A stretch of 64,000 nt of DNA from Qipengyuania_B thermophila (GTDB lineage: Bacteria > Pseudomonadota > Alphaproteobacteria > Sphingomonadales > Sphingomonadaceae): the NCBI RefSeq assembly GCF_004153605.1, contig NZ_SDSI01000002.1, positions 496,001 through 560,000 on the forward strand, read 5' to 3'. Below the pieces are notes generated by a model. It did no database searches. It saw only the letters and a program-made list of their open reading frames with translations, and had not been told where the DNA came from. Of this stretch, positions 42,999-52,178 are shown one piece after another. Made by a program: the position numbers and the translations under genes. The stretch's first letter is position 1. Every line of letters starts with the position of its first letter.

Positions 42999-45050
42999 AT
43001 GGGGAAGCAAGAGTCGCAAGTCACGGGCTCGTCTTTCCTCCGGCGGCTTGCGGCAGACCGGTCCGGCAACGTGGTGGCCATCACTGCGGCGGCGATCATT
43101 CCCATGATCGGTGTCGTGGGGGGCGCCATCGACACCAGCCGGCTCTATCTGACCAAAAGCCGCCTGCAAGCCGCGTGCGACTCCGCCGTCCTCGCCGGGC
43201 GCAAGGCGATGACGACCAACCTCTACACCGCCTCGGCGCGCAACCGGGCGAACAGCATGTTCGCCTTCAACTTCCAGGACGCGGACTACGGGACCACCGG
43301 CACGCGCTTCCTATCCGCTGCCAACGCCGACGGGCGGCTCGACGGCACCGCGTCAACAAATGTGCCGATGACGCTGATGAAGATGTTCGGCTTCGAGGCG
43401 CAGCCGCTCGAGGTCACGTGCAGCGCGGACATCCAGGTGCCCAACATCGACATCGTGTTCGTCCTCGACGTCACCGGGTCGATGAACGGAGCCATGGGAT
43501 CGGGAACGCGCCTCTCGGCATTGAAGCAGGCCGCGAAGGACTTCGCCGACGTCATGGACGCCGCGCTGATCGGCAACACCCGGTCGCAGGTGCGTTATGG
43601 CTTCGTGCCGTACAGCCAGACGGTCAACGGCCGCGACCTGTTCAAGGCCAATCCCGACCTCTCGCGCGGAGAACTGCACCTGTCGCACCTCGCGGACACG
43701 GTGACGGCCGAGTCGCGCGTGGCCAATTTCAGCACCTGGCAGGACTGGACCCAGGATCCATGGACCAGCCCCACCAGCTTCAACCAGACCTTCGGCGTCG
43801 ACCGCACGATGAGCCATGAACCCTTTCAGGCGACGAGTTCGCAGGCGACGCGCATCTCCAACAGCGACTGCGACGCTTACAGCGCCAACCTGTCCTTCTC
43901 CATCAACAGCATCAACCGCAACGTCCACCTGTTCCCGCAGACCAGCTGGAGCGGGAGCGGCCGGGGTGCTTCCGAACTGTTCCAGGCGGAAGGCTCCAAC
44001 ACCTGGACGACCACGCCGCCCAATCATGGCAACCGCTACGTGCGGATCAGCTTCAGCCGCGTGTCAAGCACCTGGGAAGACAACAACGGCGCGACGCACT
44101 CCGCCTATCAGAATTGCGTGCGCCGGGTCACCCGCACGACCTTCCACCGCGGGTTCCGGTTCACCAACTGGATCTATCGGCCCGTCGACTATGACACGCG
44201 CACCTACAAGGCCGGTTCGGCAATCCCCTTCGTCTCGGCGGTGAATGCGAACTATCTCGTCACCGAACCGGGGATGTACGATCCTGTTGCCCTCCGCCAG
44301 CTGCCGCGGCAGGGGGGGCTGACGGCTGCCTCGATGACGTGGAACGGCTGTCTCGAGGAACGCGACACGGTGCCCGCGACCAATTTCGCTCCGATCCCGA
44401 GCGGCGCCAAGGACCTCGACATCTTCAACGGCGGCACAAACGACAGCATGCGCTGGCGCCCCGTCCTGCCCAACCTCAGCTGGAATCGCGGCACGCCCTC
44501 GCAGACAACCTCCTTCATCAACCAGAACCACAGCTGCCCGCAGTCGTTCATGCGCAACCTGAACACGATGAGCCGGGCAGAGTACGACGCGTATATCGAC
44601 GGGCTGGCGGCCGCCGGCGGCACCTATCACGACATTGGTCTGGTGTGGGGCCTGCGGATGATTTCACCCACGGGCATGTTCGCCAGCCGCAATCTGATCG
44701 GTCCGAACGGCGGGCAGATCAGCCGGCACATCATCTTCCTCACCGACGGCAAGATGGAGCCACACGAGCAGACCTACTCCTCCTACGGCTACGAGCAGAC
44801 CTCGCAGCGCATCCGCGGAGGCGGCGGCCCCTCCCTCGTCGATCGCCACAACGCCCGCTTCAAGGCTCTGTGCGACAGCCAGCGGGGCCTGATCAGCATC
44901 TGGGCGATCGCGTTCGGAGAGCCGCTTGGCCCTACCCTGCGCGATTGCGCCGATCCGGGCCGCGCCTATGAGGCGAACAACGCCGCGGAACTGAGCGAGG
45001 CCTTCCGGCGCATCGCCAAGGAAGTCGCCGATCTGAGGCTGGTCCAATGA
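42999..45050 (+). CDS. TadG-like pilus assembly protein with vWA domain
   Basis: 683 aa. Begins with the TadE/G membrane segment (DRSGNVVAITAAAIIPMIGVVGGAID) behind a short basic N terminus. A von Willebrand factor A domain starts near 150 with the MIDAS sequence VLDVTGSMN (Asp157), interrupted by a long Ser/Thr/Asn-rich insertion (about 235-530) and resumed with HIIFLTDGKMEPHEQT. TadG proteins take part in Tad/Flp pilus biogenesis at the envelope. The ATG at 42999 follows a GGAGCGGAG SD; a GTG at 42963 is less likely. Overlaps the next gene (ATGA). Confidence 0.88.
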   Translation: MGKQESQVTGSSFLRRLAADRSGNVVAITAAAIIPMIGVVGGAIDTSRLYLTKSRLQAACDSAVLAGRKAMTTNLYTASARNRANSMFAFNFQDADYGTTGTRFLSAANADGRLDGTASTNVPMTLMKMFGFEAQPLEVTCSADIQVPNIDIVFVLDVTGSMNGAMGSGTRLSALKQAAKDFADVMDAALIGNTRSQVRYGFVPYSQTVNGRDLFKANPDLSRGELHLSHLADTVTAESRVANFSTWQDWTQDPWTSPTSFNQTFGVDRTMSHEPFQATSSQATRISNSDCDAYSANLSFSINSINRNVHLFPQTSWSGSGRGASELFQAEGSNTWTTTPPNHGNRYVRISFSRVSSTWEDNNGATHSAYQNCVRRVTRTTFHRGFRFTNWIYRPVDYDTRTYKAGSAIPFVSAVNANYLVTEPGMYDPVALRQLPRQGGLTAASMTWNGCLEERDTVPATNFAPIPSGAKDLDIFNGGTNDSMRWRPVLPNLSWNRGTPSQTTSFINQNHSCPQSFMRNLNTMSRAEYDAYIDGLAAAGGTYHDIGLVWGLRMISPTGMFASRNLIGPNGGQISRHIIFLTDGKMEPHEQTYSSYGYEQTSQRIRGGGGPSLVDRHNARFKALCDSQRGLISIWAIAFGEPLGPTLRDCADPGRAYEANNAAELSEAFRRIAKEVADLRLVQ

Positions 45051-45673
45051 GCGCGCGGAGGCGTTCTCGGCCCTGCGCGCTGGTGCGTAGACTCCGCCGG
45101 TGCGAGAGCGGTGTCTCGGCGGTCGAGTTCGGCTTCGTCGGGCCGATCTTCATCATGCTGCTGATGGCGGTGTTCGACACCGGCTTCTCCATCTACACCC
45201 GGGCCGTGCTTCAGGGCGCGGTCGAGGAGGGTGCCCGCACGGCCTCGCTGGAGAACACCCAGTGGGAGGTGATCAAACAACGGGTGAACAACCAGGTCCG
45301 CGCCGTCATCCCGGCCGCCAACCCGGAGACCGACATCTCGTTCGAGATCGATCCGTTCTACTACCAGAACTATGCCGACGTCGTCATTCCGGAGGACTTC
45401 ACGGACCTCAACGCCAATGGCCGCTGGGATCCCAACGAGTGCTTCGTCGACCGCAACGGCAACCGCTCCTATGACGAGGATGTCGGCATCCAGGGACGAG
45501 GCGGCGCGCAGGATGTCGTGGCGATCCGGGCCCAGCTCGAGTTCCGGCGGGCGATGCCGCTCTGGAACATGCTCGGTCAGCCGCAGACAATGACGCTGGT
45601 GGCGAGCACCTACCTGCGCAACCAGCCGTTCTCGGGACAGGCATCGCGCGTCGGAGTGCGGATATGCCCCTGA
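45047..45673 (+). CDS. TadE-like pseudopilin
   Basis: 208 aa. Basic N terminus, then the TadE signature with Glu at the processing-type site: GVSAVEFGFVGPIFIMLLMAVFDTGF. The rest is a periplasmic domain. TadE-family minor pseudopilins are matured by a prepilin peptidase and assist Flp pilus assembly. Its ATG overlaps the TadG-like stop and its end overlaps the next TadE-like gene by 10 nt, so the three form one unit. Confidence 0.87.
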   Translation: MSARRRSRPCALVRRLRRCESGVSAVEFGFVGPIFIMLLMAVFDTGFSIYTRAVLQGAVEEGARTASLENTQWEVIKQRVNNQVRAVIPAANPETDISFEIDPFYYQNYADVVIPEDFTDLNANGRWDPNECFVDRNGNRSYDEDVGIQGRGGAQDVVAIRAQLEFRRAMPLWNMLGQPQTMTLVASTYLRNQPFSGQASRVGVRICP

Positions 45674-46356
45674 AGACCCCAGCGCGCCGCCGAAAATGGT
45701 GCAGGCGCCTGCGCCGCGAGGACCGCGGCGTCGTCGTGATCGAATTCGCCTACACACTGCCGATCTTCATGCTGCTCGGCATCACGGGAGTGGAACTCGC
45801 GCATTTCGCCATCGCCAACATGCGCGTCAGCCAGATCACCATGACCGTGGCGGACAACATCTCGCGCGCGAAGCAGACAGTGCCCCTCGCCCTGCCCCGA
45901 CTGCGCGAGGTCGACATCAACGACAACCTGCTCGGCGCCATGGTGCAGGGCGGCGAGAGCCTGAAGATCTTCGAGGAAGGCCGGATCATCGTCTCCAGCC
46001 TCCAGCAGAATGCCACCGGGCGACAGTGGATTGCCTGGCAACGGTGCAAGGGTATGCTGAACGTGCAGTCGCGTTACGGCCTCGAAGGCGCCACTCAGCC
46101 GAACAGCGGCACGAGCGGGTTCCAGGGGATGGGAACCGGCGCCAATCGCGTCCAGGCCGAACCGAACAGCGCCATCATCTTCGCCGAAGTTGCCTACACC
46201 TATCGGCCCCTGTTCAGCGAATGGGTGATCGGTCCCAAGCAGATCCGGCGCGAAGCCGCCTTCTTCGTGCGCGACGACCGCGACCTGACGCGTGTCTACA
46301 ACGATGCACCGCTGGCGTCCGTGTCGTCCTGCAACAAGTTCGACACGACGTTCTGA
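45664..46356 (+). CDS. second TadE-like pseudopilin
   Basis: 230 aa. Same plan as the upstream gene: Arg/Lys-rich leader, then GVVVIEFAYTLPIFMLLGITGVELAHF, a transmembrane helix with the conserved Glu and Pro, followed by a periplasmic domain ending CNKFDTTF. Probably acts with its neighbour as a minor pseudopilin pair. Convergent with pdhB, 15 nt apart. Confidence 0.85.
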   Translation: MPLKTPARRRKWCRRLRREDRGVVVIEFAYTLPIFMLLGITGVELAHFAIANMRVSQITMTVADNISRAKQTVPLALPRLREVDINDNLLGAMVQGGESLKIFEEGRIIVSSLQQNATGRQWIAWQRCKGMLNVQSRYGLEGATQPNSGTSGFQGMGTGANRVQAEPNSAIIFAEVAYTYRPLFSEWVIGPKQIRREAAFFVRDDRDLTRVYNDAPLASVSSCNKFDTTF

Positions 46357-46371
46357 CCGTTGCCTGGCTGA

Positions 46372-47760
46372 CTATTTTGGACAGATGCGCCGCGCGGCGG
46401 CCACGATCTTGTCCGCATTGATCAGCGCGAGCTGCTCCAGATTGGCAGCATAGGGCAGCGGCACGTCCTCGTTGCAGACGCGCAGCACCGGCGCATCAAG
46501 GTCATCGAAGCCCTCCTCCATGCACAGCGCCATGACCTCGGACGCGACCGAGCATGTCGGCCACCCCTCTTCTGCCACGATCAGCCGGTTGGTCCGTGCG
46601 AGGCTGTCGAGGATCGCCTGCCGGTCGAGCGGCCGGATCGTTCTGAGATCGAGCACCTCGGCCTCGATGCCCTCGGCGGCCAGCGTCTCCGCAGCCTCGA
46701 GCGCGAATCCCACGCCGATCGAATAGCTGACGAGGGTTACATCCCGCCCTTCACGCACGATCTTCGCCTTGCCGATGGGCAGCACCTGCTCCTCGTCCTC
46801 GTCGAGTGCGAAGCTGCGTCCGTAGAGCAGTTCGTTCTCAAGGAACACGACAGGATCCTCCGAGCGGATGGCGGCCTTCAGCAGTCCCTTGGCATCGGCT
46901 GCGTCATAGGGCGCGATCACGACGAGTCCCGGCACGCTGGCATACCAGGGCGCGAAGTTCTGGCTGTGCTGCGCCGCGACACGGCTCGCCGCGCCATTCG
47001 GGCCGCGGAAGACGACCGGACACCGCATCTGCCCACCTGACATGTAGTTCGTCTTGGCGGCCGAATTGACGATGTGATCGATCGCCTGCATGGCGAAGTT
47101 GAAGGTCATGAATTCGACGATCGGCCTCAGCCCGGCCATCGCCGCGCCGGTGCCGATGCCGGCGAAACCGTATTCGGTGATCGGCGTGTCGATGACGCGC
47201 TTCTTGCCGAATTCGTCGAGCAGCCCCTGCGTCACCTTGTACGCGCCCTGATACTGGGCGACCTCCTCGCCCATCACGAACACGCGCGGATCGCGGCGCA
47301 TCTCCTCGGCCATGGCATCGCGCAACGCCTCGCGCACGGTGACTGTGCGTCCGCTTGCGGTGCGGTGCGAGCCGGCCGGGTGGGATGCGTGTGCCGGCGC
47401 CGGGACCAACGTGGCAGCGTCGGCCGTCGATTTCTCCGGGTCGCCGCTGGCACCGCCGTCTGATGCGGCAGCAGCCTCTTCCCGAACCGGCGAGGGTGTG
47501 GACGACGCCTCGCCCTCATCTGCTCCCCGGAGGAAGGCGATGACGGTGCCGACCTTGACGTTCTCCGTGCCCTCCAGAACGGCGATGCGTTCGAGCACGC
47601 CTTCATCGACGGCTTCGAACTCCATGGTCGCCTTGTCCGTCTCGATTTCGGCAAGGATGTCGCCGGGTGCCACGGAATCGCCCTCGCGTTTCAGCCACCG
47701 GGCAAGCGTGCCCTCTTCCATGGTGGGGGAGAGCGCGGGCATTTTCAGTTCGACAGGCAT
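46372..47760 (-). CDS. pdhB: pyruvate dehydrogenase E1 beta subunit with N-terminal lipoyl domain
   Basis: 462 aa. Residues 1-80 are a lipoyl domain (Lys43 in ETDKATM), then a Ser/Ala/Pro linker, then the E1-beta transketolase fold (about 138-462) with VFVMGEEVAQYQGAYK, GFAGIGTGAAMAGLRPIVE and RSEDPVVFLENELLYG. The lipoyl-E1-beta fusion is characteristic of alphaproteobacteria. It is strikingly similar to the lipoyl domain of the E2 gene. ATG at MPVELKMPAL. Downstream of pdhA with a 7-nt gap. Confidence 0.96.
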   Translation of the reverse strand: MPVELKMPALSPTMEEGTLARWLKREGDSVAPGDILAEIETDKATMEFEAVDEGVLERIAVLEGTENVKVGTVIAFLRGADEGEASSTPSPVREEAAAASDGGASGDPEKSTADAATLVPAPAHASHPAGSHRTASGRTVTVREALRDAMAEEMRRDPRVFVMGEEVAQYQGAYKVTQGLLDEFGKKRVIDTPITEYGFAGIGTGAAMAGLRPIVEFMTFNFAMQAIDHIVNSAAKTNYMSGGQMRCPVVFRGPNGAASRVAAQHSQNFAPWYASVPGLVVIAPYDAADAKGLLKAAIRSEDPVVFLENELLYGRSFALDEDEEQVLPIGKAKIVREGRDVTLVSYSIGVGFALEAAETLAAEGIEAEVLDLRTIRPLDRQAILDSLARTNRLIVAEEGWPTCSVASEVMALCMEEGFDDLDAPVLRVCNEDVPLPYAANLEQLALINADKIVAAARRICPK

Positions 47761-47767
47761 CAGCAAC

Positions 47768-48865
47768 TCACCGGGCGTGTTCGGCTGCGGGGATCGCCGG
47801 CGCGCTGCCCGAATAGCTGTCCACCAAGACGTCGGTGTACAGCTCCTCCGGCTCAGGCTCGGGCGACGTTTCGGCGAAGTCGGCTGCGGCAGCAACGATG
47901 GCCCGGATCTCCTTGTCGATGGCGCGCAGATCGTCCTCGGCCGTGCCGTCCTCCACGAGGAGCCGCTTGATCGCCTCGATCGGGTCGCGCTGCTCCTTAA
48001 ATTCCTGAACCTCCTCGCGGGTGCGGTACTTCGCCGGATCGGACATGGAGTGGCCGCGGTAGCGGTAGGTGCTGCACTCCATCAGCACCGGGCCGTTCCC
48101 GTCCCGGACATAGGCGAAGGCGACCTCCGCCGCCTGACGCACCTGCAGCACATCCATCCCGTCCACATGCATGCCGGGAATGCGGAACGCCGCGCCGCGC
48201 CTGTGAAACTCCGTTTCGGCCGAGGACCGCTCCACCGCCGTGCCCATGGCGTAGCGGTTGTTCTCCACAACGAACACGATCGGCAGCTTCCACAAGGCAG
48301 CCATGTTGAAGGTCTCGTAGACCTGTCCCTGATTGGCCGCACCATCGCCAAAATAGGCGAGGCACAGGCCGCCATCCTCGTTGTACTGGTGGGCAAGGGC
48401 CAGCCCGCCGCCCAGCGCAACCTGCGCGCCCACGATGCCGTGGCCGCCGTAGAACTTGTGCGCGGTCGAGAACATGTGCATCGAACCGCCCTTGCCGCGC
48501 GAAATGCCCGAATGGCGCCCCGTCAGCTCGGCCATGATGATCTTGGGATCGATGCCGTAGGCGAGCATGTGGCCGTGATCCCGGTAGCCGGTGATGACGC
48601 TGTCGACTTCCGGATTGAGCGCGCTTTGGAGCCCGATCGCGACGGCTTCCTGCCCGATGTAGAGGTGGCAGAAGCCGCCGATGAGGCCCAGCCCGTAGAG
48701 TTGCCCGGCCTTTTCCTCGAAGCGGCGGATGAGCAGCATCTGGCGGTAGAAGGCGAGCTTCTCGTCCGCGCTCGCGGGGTAGCGGGTGTTGCTCGCGAAC
48801 TGGTCCTGAAGCGAACGCAGGGACGGCACCTGCGCATCAGGGGCACTGTCGTGTGGCTTGGACAT
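47768..48865 (-). CDS. pdhA: pyruvate dehydrogenase E1 alpha subunit
   Basis: 365 aa, thiamine-diphosphate-dependent decarboxylase subunit. TPP/Mg site: FGDGAANQGQVYETFNMAALW with the NN in ENNRYAMGT; phosphorylation-loop equivalents YRYRGHSMSDP. The conserved GHGIVGAQVALGGGLA precedes the TPP motif. The ATG giving MSKPHDS is preferred over a TTG four codons upstream because AAGGA lies at usable distance for the ATG only. Followed by pdhB, preceded by ftsB. Confidence 0.96.
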   Translation of the reverse strand: MSKPHDSAPDAQVPSLRSLQDQFASNTRYPASADEKLAFYRQMLLIRRFEEKAGQLYGLGLIGGFCHLYIGQEAVAIGLQSALNPEVDSVITGYRDHGHMLAYGIDPKIIMAELTGRHSGISRGKGGSMHMFSTAHKFYGGHGIVGAQVALGGGLALAHQYNEDGGLCLAYFGDGAANQGQVYETFNMAALWKLPIVFVVENNRYAMGTAVERSSAETEFHRRGAAFRIPGMHVDGMDVLQVRQAAEVAFAYVRDGNGPVLMECSTYRYRGHSMSDPAKYRTREEVQEFKEQRDPIEAIKRLLVEDGTAEDDLRAIDKEIRAIVAAAADFAETSPEPEPEELYTDVLVDSYSGSAPAIPAAEHAR

Positions 48866-48975
48866 GGCGGTGTGCAATCCTTGCTCGCGCGGACCGGCGG
48901 GTTCGATTCACCGCCTATAGGAGCGAGCACCGGCGCAAGGCAACCGGCCCGCCGGCATCTGCCCGGTCCGCACCC

Positions 48976-49296
48976 TCAACGCTGCTCCTCGTCCAGGCTC
49001 AGGATCATCTCGTCGGGGTGGACGACATTGAGATTGCGGCGGATCAGTTCGCCCACGAGATCCGGATCGGCATTGTCCGGGTTCAGCAGGATGACACGCT
49101 GGCGCAGCCGGTCGCGGCGTTCGATCAGGGCGGCGAGTTCCGCCTCGCGCTTCTCCTTGAGCTGAGCATATTCGCTCCAGGCGATGAGACCTGACGGCCC
49201 CGCCACGATGAGGCCGAGCAGAACGCTCGCCGTCACGAGCGAAGCGACGGACAAGACCCGCTCCTTCTCCAGCTTCGTCCGGCGCAACGCTATCAT
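48976..49296 (-). CDS. ftsB: cell division protein FtsB / septum formation initiator
   Basis: 106 aa. Short basic N terminus, one membrane helix (VLSVASLVTASVLLGLIVAG), then a coiled coil (EYAQLKEKREAELAALIERRDRL) and a conserved NPDNADPDLVGELIRRNLNVVHPDE end. This is the FtsB/DivIC plan; it bridges FtsL and FtsQ in the divisome. The ftsB-pdhA order is usual in alphaproteobacteria, though eno, normally upstream, is replaced by hppD on the other strand. Start at the ATG before IALRRTKLEK. Confidence 0.88.
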   Translation of the reverse strand: MIALRRTKLEKERVLSVASLVTASVLLGLIVAGPSGLIAWSEYAQLKEKREAELAALIERRDRLRQRVILLNPDNADPDLVGELIRRNLNVVHPDEMILSLDEEQR

Positions 49297-49362
49297 GGCT
49301 TGTGACAGAACACACCAGCCGCCGGCGATCAAGTCCCCTTTGTCGGCCGGCGACGCACCGCT

Positions 49363-49390
49363 TTGACAGCGGCGGACCGGACATGATACC
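49363..49390 (+). promoter_or_regulatory. possible sigma-70 promoter of hppD
   Basis: A perfect TTGACA (49363-49368) followed after 16 nt by GATACC (49385-49390, three of six matches to TATAAT). It lies 37 nt before the hppD GTG in the gap between the divergent ftsB and hppD genes. The -10 is weak, so this is tentative. Confidence 0.4.
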
Positions 49391-49427
49391 GCTTCGGTGC
49401 AGAACATGACCTTAGAGTGAGAGCGAC

Positions 49428-50549
49428 GTGGCTGACCTGTTTCCCAATCCCGCTGGTCTGGACGGCTTCGAGTTCGTCGAATTCTGCGCGCCGGAGAAGG
49501 AGGTTCTGGAGCCGGTTTTCCGCACCATGGGCTTCACGCATGTGGCGTCGCACCGGTCGAAGGATGTGCATCTGTGGCGCCAGGGCGGGATCAACCTCCT
49601 GACCAATTACGAACCGCACAGCGCGGCCTGGTACTTTGCCCGGGAACACGGGCCGAGCGCGTGCGGCATGGGGTTCCGGGTCCGCGACGCTGCCGATGCG
49701 TGGGATCATCTTCTCGAAGCCGGGGCCCAGCCGGCGCCGACCGAAGCCGGGCCGATGGAGCTGAACATCCCCGCGATCAAAGGGATCGGCGGCGCCAACA
49801 TCTACCTTGTCGACCGCTACGAGGGATCGGCCAAGGGCGATCTGACCATCTACGACGTCGACTTCCGCTACCTGAACGGCGTCGACCCCCATCCGGTTGG
49901 CGCGGGTTTCCAGCGCATCGATCACCTCACCCACAACGTCCACAAGGGGCGAATGGCCTACTGGGCGGACTGGTACGAACGCCTGTTCAACTTCCGCGAA
50001 ATCCGCTTCTTCGACATCAAGGGCGAATATACCGGCCTCACGTCCAAGGCGCTGACCGCACCGGACGGGAAGATCCGCATCCCGCTCAACGAGGAGGGCG
50101 AGAGCGGCAAGGGCCAGATCGAGGAGTTCCTGCGGGCCTTTAACGGCGAGGGGATCCAGCACATCGCTCTCATCTGCGACGATCTCGTCGCGGCGTGGGA
50201 TCGGCTCAAGCAGCTCGGTGTGCCGTTCATGACCGCGCCGCCGGCGACCTATTACGAGATGCTCGACGAGCGGCTCCCCGGACATGGCGAGCGCGTCGAT
50301 GACCTGCGCGCGCGCGGCATCCTGCTTGACGGCAGCGTGTCTGACGGACAGCCGCGCCTCCTGCTGCAGATCTTTGCCGAAGCGCAGGTCGGGCCGGTGT
50401 TCTTCGAGTTCATCCAGCGCAAGGGGGACGAGGGCTTCGGCGAAGGAAACTTCAAGGCGCTGTTTGAGTCCATGGAGCGTGACCAGATCCGCCGCGGCGC
50501 GCTGCAAGTGGACGAGCGGTCCGCCCAGCACGCAGAGGTGGCGCAATGA
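49428..50549 (+). CDS. hppD: 4-hydroxyphenylpyruvate dioxygenase
   Basis: 373 aa Fe(II) enzyme converting 4-hydroxyphenylpyruvate to homogentisate in tyrosine breakdown. Two VOC-type halves; iron ligands His in QRIDHLTHNV, His in GIQHIALICDD and Glu in PVFFEFIQRKGDEGFGEGNF. Start GTG, giving ADLFPNPAGLDGFEFVEF. Homogentisate dioxygenase is not adjacent; the next gene, overlapping by ATGA, is another VOC protein. Confidence 0.95.
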   Translation: MADLFPNPAGLDGFEFVEFCAPEKEVLEPVFRTMGFTHVASHRSKDVHLWRQGGINLLTNYEPHSAAWYFAREHGPSACGMGFRVRDAADAWDHLLEAGAQPAPTEAGPMELNIPAIKGIGGANIYLVDRYEGSAKGDLTIYDVDFRYLNGVDPHPVGAGFQRIDHLTHNVHKGRMAYWADWYERLFNFREIRFFDIKGEYTGLTSKALTAPDGKIRIPLNEEGESGKGQIEEFLRAFNGEGIQHIALICDDLVAAWDRLKQLGVPFMTAPPATYYEMLDERLPGHGERVDDLRARGILLDGSVSDGQPRLLLQIFAEAQVGPVFFEFIQRKGDEGFGEGNFKALFESMERDQIRRGALQVDERSAQHAEVAQ

Positions 50550-51118
50550 GCGGGAGCGACGCTGCCGCCGGACCGTCGGGATCGCCGATCCGCCTCCGCG
50601 GGATCCACCATGCCGCCTACCGCTGCCGCGATGCTGCCGAGACGGTGGCGTGGTACGGCAAGGTTCTGGGCATGGAATACACGACCGCTTTCGCGGAGGA
50701 TCACGTGCCGTCCACGGGCGCTTATGATCCGTACATGCATGTCTTTCTGGATGCCGGGAACGGCAACATTCTCGCCTTCTTCGAACTGCCGAACCAGCCG
50801 GACATGGGGCGGGACGAGAACACGCCCACATGGGTGCAGCATCTCGCCTTCAAGCTCGGCTCCGAAGATGAATTGATGCGGGCCAAGGACCATGTCGAGA
50901 GTCTCGGCATCGAAGTTCTCGGCCCCACCCATCACGGCATCTTCAAGTCGATCTATTTCTTCGATCCGAACGGGCATCGGGTCGAACTCGCTGCCGACAT
51001 CGCCACGGACGATCAGCTGGCCGAACTGCGCCGCGTCGCCGAACCCATGCTCGAGGAGTGGAGCCGGACCAAACGGGCGCCTCGGCACGCCGCGTGGCTG
51101 CACGAGGCCGCCCGTTGA
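50546..51118 (+). CDS. VOC family (glyoxalase/ring-cleavage dioxygenase-like) protein
   Basis: 190 aa. One VOC module pair: IHHAAYRCRDAAETVAWYGKVLGM gives the first metal His, VQHLAFKLGSEDEL the second, and FFDPNGHRVELAAD the Glu. This fits an extradiol-type dioxygenase or a glyoxalase; the substrate is unknown. Translational overlap with hppD suggests work on a tyrosine or aromatic breakdown intermediate, which is inference. Confidence 0.83.
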   Translation: MSGSDAAAGPSGSPIRLRGIHHAAYRCRDAAETVAWYGKVLGMEYTTAFAEDHVPSTGAYDPYMHVFLDAGNGNILAFFELPNQPDMGRDENTPTWVQHLAFKLGSEDELMRAKDHVESLGIEVLGPTHHGIFKSIYFFDPNGHRVELAADIATDDQLAELRRVAEPMLEEWSRTKRAPRHAAWLHEAAR

Positions 51119-51160
51119 GCGGATATCCCGACGCGGCGTAGCGCGTCAGGCGGCCTGACA

Positions 51161-52039
51161 ATGCCTGGCATGGACTATGTCGCCACCCTGCAGGCGCAGC
51201 TGCATGCGATGGCGCTCGGCTTCGTCGCTCAGCTCCCGAACCTGGCTTTTGCCCTCATCGCGATCCTTGTCACGTGGATTGCGGCGCGGTTCGCTGTCAG
51301 GATCGCCGACCTGCTCGTCGCTCGGACCGATCTGCGGCCGAGTCTCAAGGAACTGCTCGACACTCTGGTGCGGGTGGCGATCTGGACGGCCGGACTTCTG
51401 TTCGCGGCAATGCTGGTCATGCCGGGCCTCACCCCTGCGAGCCTACTGGCAGGGCTCGGGATCGGGGCCGTGGCGATCGGCTTTGCCTTTCAGGACATCT
51501 TCGAGAACTTTCTTGCGGGCGTGCTCATCATGGCGCGTCGCAAGATGCAGATCGGCGATCTCGTCGAATGCGAAGGCATCACCGGGCGCGTCGAACACAT
51601 CACGCTGCGCGAGACGCATGTGCGGGCGCTGTCGAACGAGCTGACGATCGTGCCGAACGCGGTGCTGTTCAAGAACCCGGTGCGGATTGTCACCGACGAG
51701 GAGCGGCGGCGTTATGAACTGGTGGTCGGAGTCTCCTACGACGCGGATCTCGATCGCACCGCCGAGGTGCTGCGCAGGGCGGTGGAAAAGGTGGCGTCCG
51801 TCGATCAGGCGCGGGGTGTGGAGATCTACGCCACCACCTTCGGCCCCAGCGCGATCGACTTTCTGGTGCGCTGGTGGGCCGGTTCAACACCTAGGGCAGG
51901 ATTCGAGAGCCGCGACCGCGTTGTCCGTGCCGTGCGCCGCGCACTCGCCGATGCGCGCATCGAGATCCCGTATCCGCAGATGACCCACAGCTTCCGCGAA
52001 CCCGTGCAGGTGCAGGTCCGCACTGGCGAAAAGGACTAA
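51161..52039 (+). CDS. small-conductance mechanosensitive channel (MscS family)
   Basis: 292 aa. Three membrane helices (about 20-45, 65-90, 95-125); the pore helix TM3 has the glycine/alanine pattern GLGIGAVAIGFAFQDIFENFLAG, then the beta domain IGDLVECEGITGRVEHITLRETHVR and a C-terminal cytoplasmic domain. The length is that of E. coli MscS. It releases solutes under hypo-osmotic shock. Single gene; the tRNA-Arg follows on the opposite strand. Confidence 0.92.
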   Translation: MPGMDYVATLQAQLHAMALGFVAQLPNLAFALIAILVTWIAARFAVRIADLLVARTDLRPSLKELLDTLVRVAIWTAGLLFAAMLVMPGLTPASLLAGLGIGAVAIGFAFQDIFENFLAGVLIMARRKMQIGDLVECEGITGRVEHITLRETHVRALSNELTIVPNAVLFKNPVRIVTDEERRRYELVVGVSYDADLDRTAEVLRRAVEKVASVDQARGVEIYATTFGPSAIDFLVRWWAGSTPRAGFESRDRVVRAVRRALADARIEIPYPQMTHSFREPVQVQVRTGEKD

Positions 52040-52055
52040 GTCCGGCGGAGGAGAA

Positions 52056-52132
52056 TGGCGCGCCCGGAAGGATTCGAACCTCCGACCGCCCGGTTCGTAG
52101 CCGGGTACTCTATCCAGCTGAGCTACGGGCGC
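52056..52132 (-). tRNA. tRNA-Arg(ACG)
   Basis: Minus-strand 77-nt gene starting GCGCCCGTAGCTCAGCTGGA, with perfect acceptor stem GCGCCCG/CGGGCGC, anticodon loop CTACGAA giving ACG (read as ICG), T-loop GGTTCGAATCC and encoded CCA. No duplicate of its 3' end was seen nearby, unlike the tRNA-Ser. Confidence 0.97.
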
Positions 52133-52178
52133 GCTTGGTGTGGGCGTCCTTAGGAGTGGGCCAGCGGCTTGGCAATCC

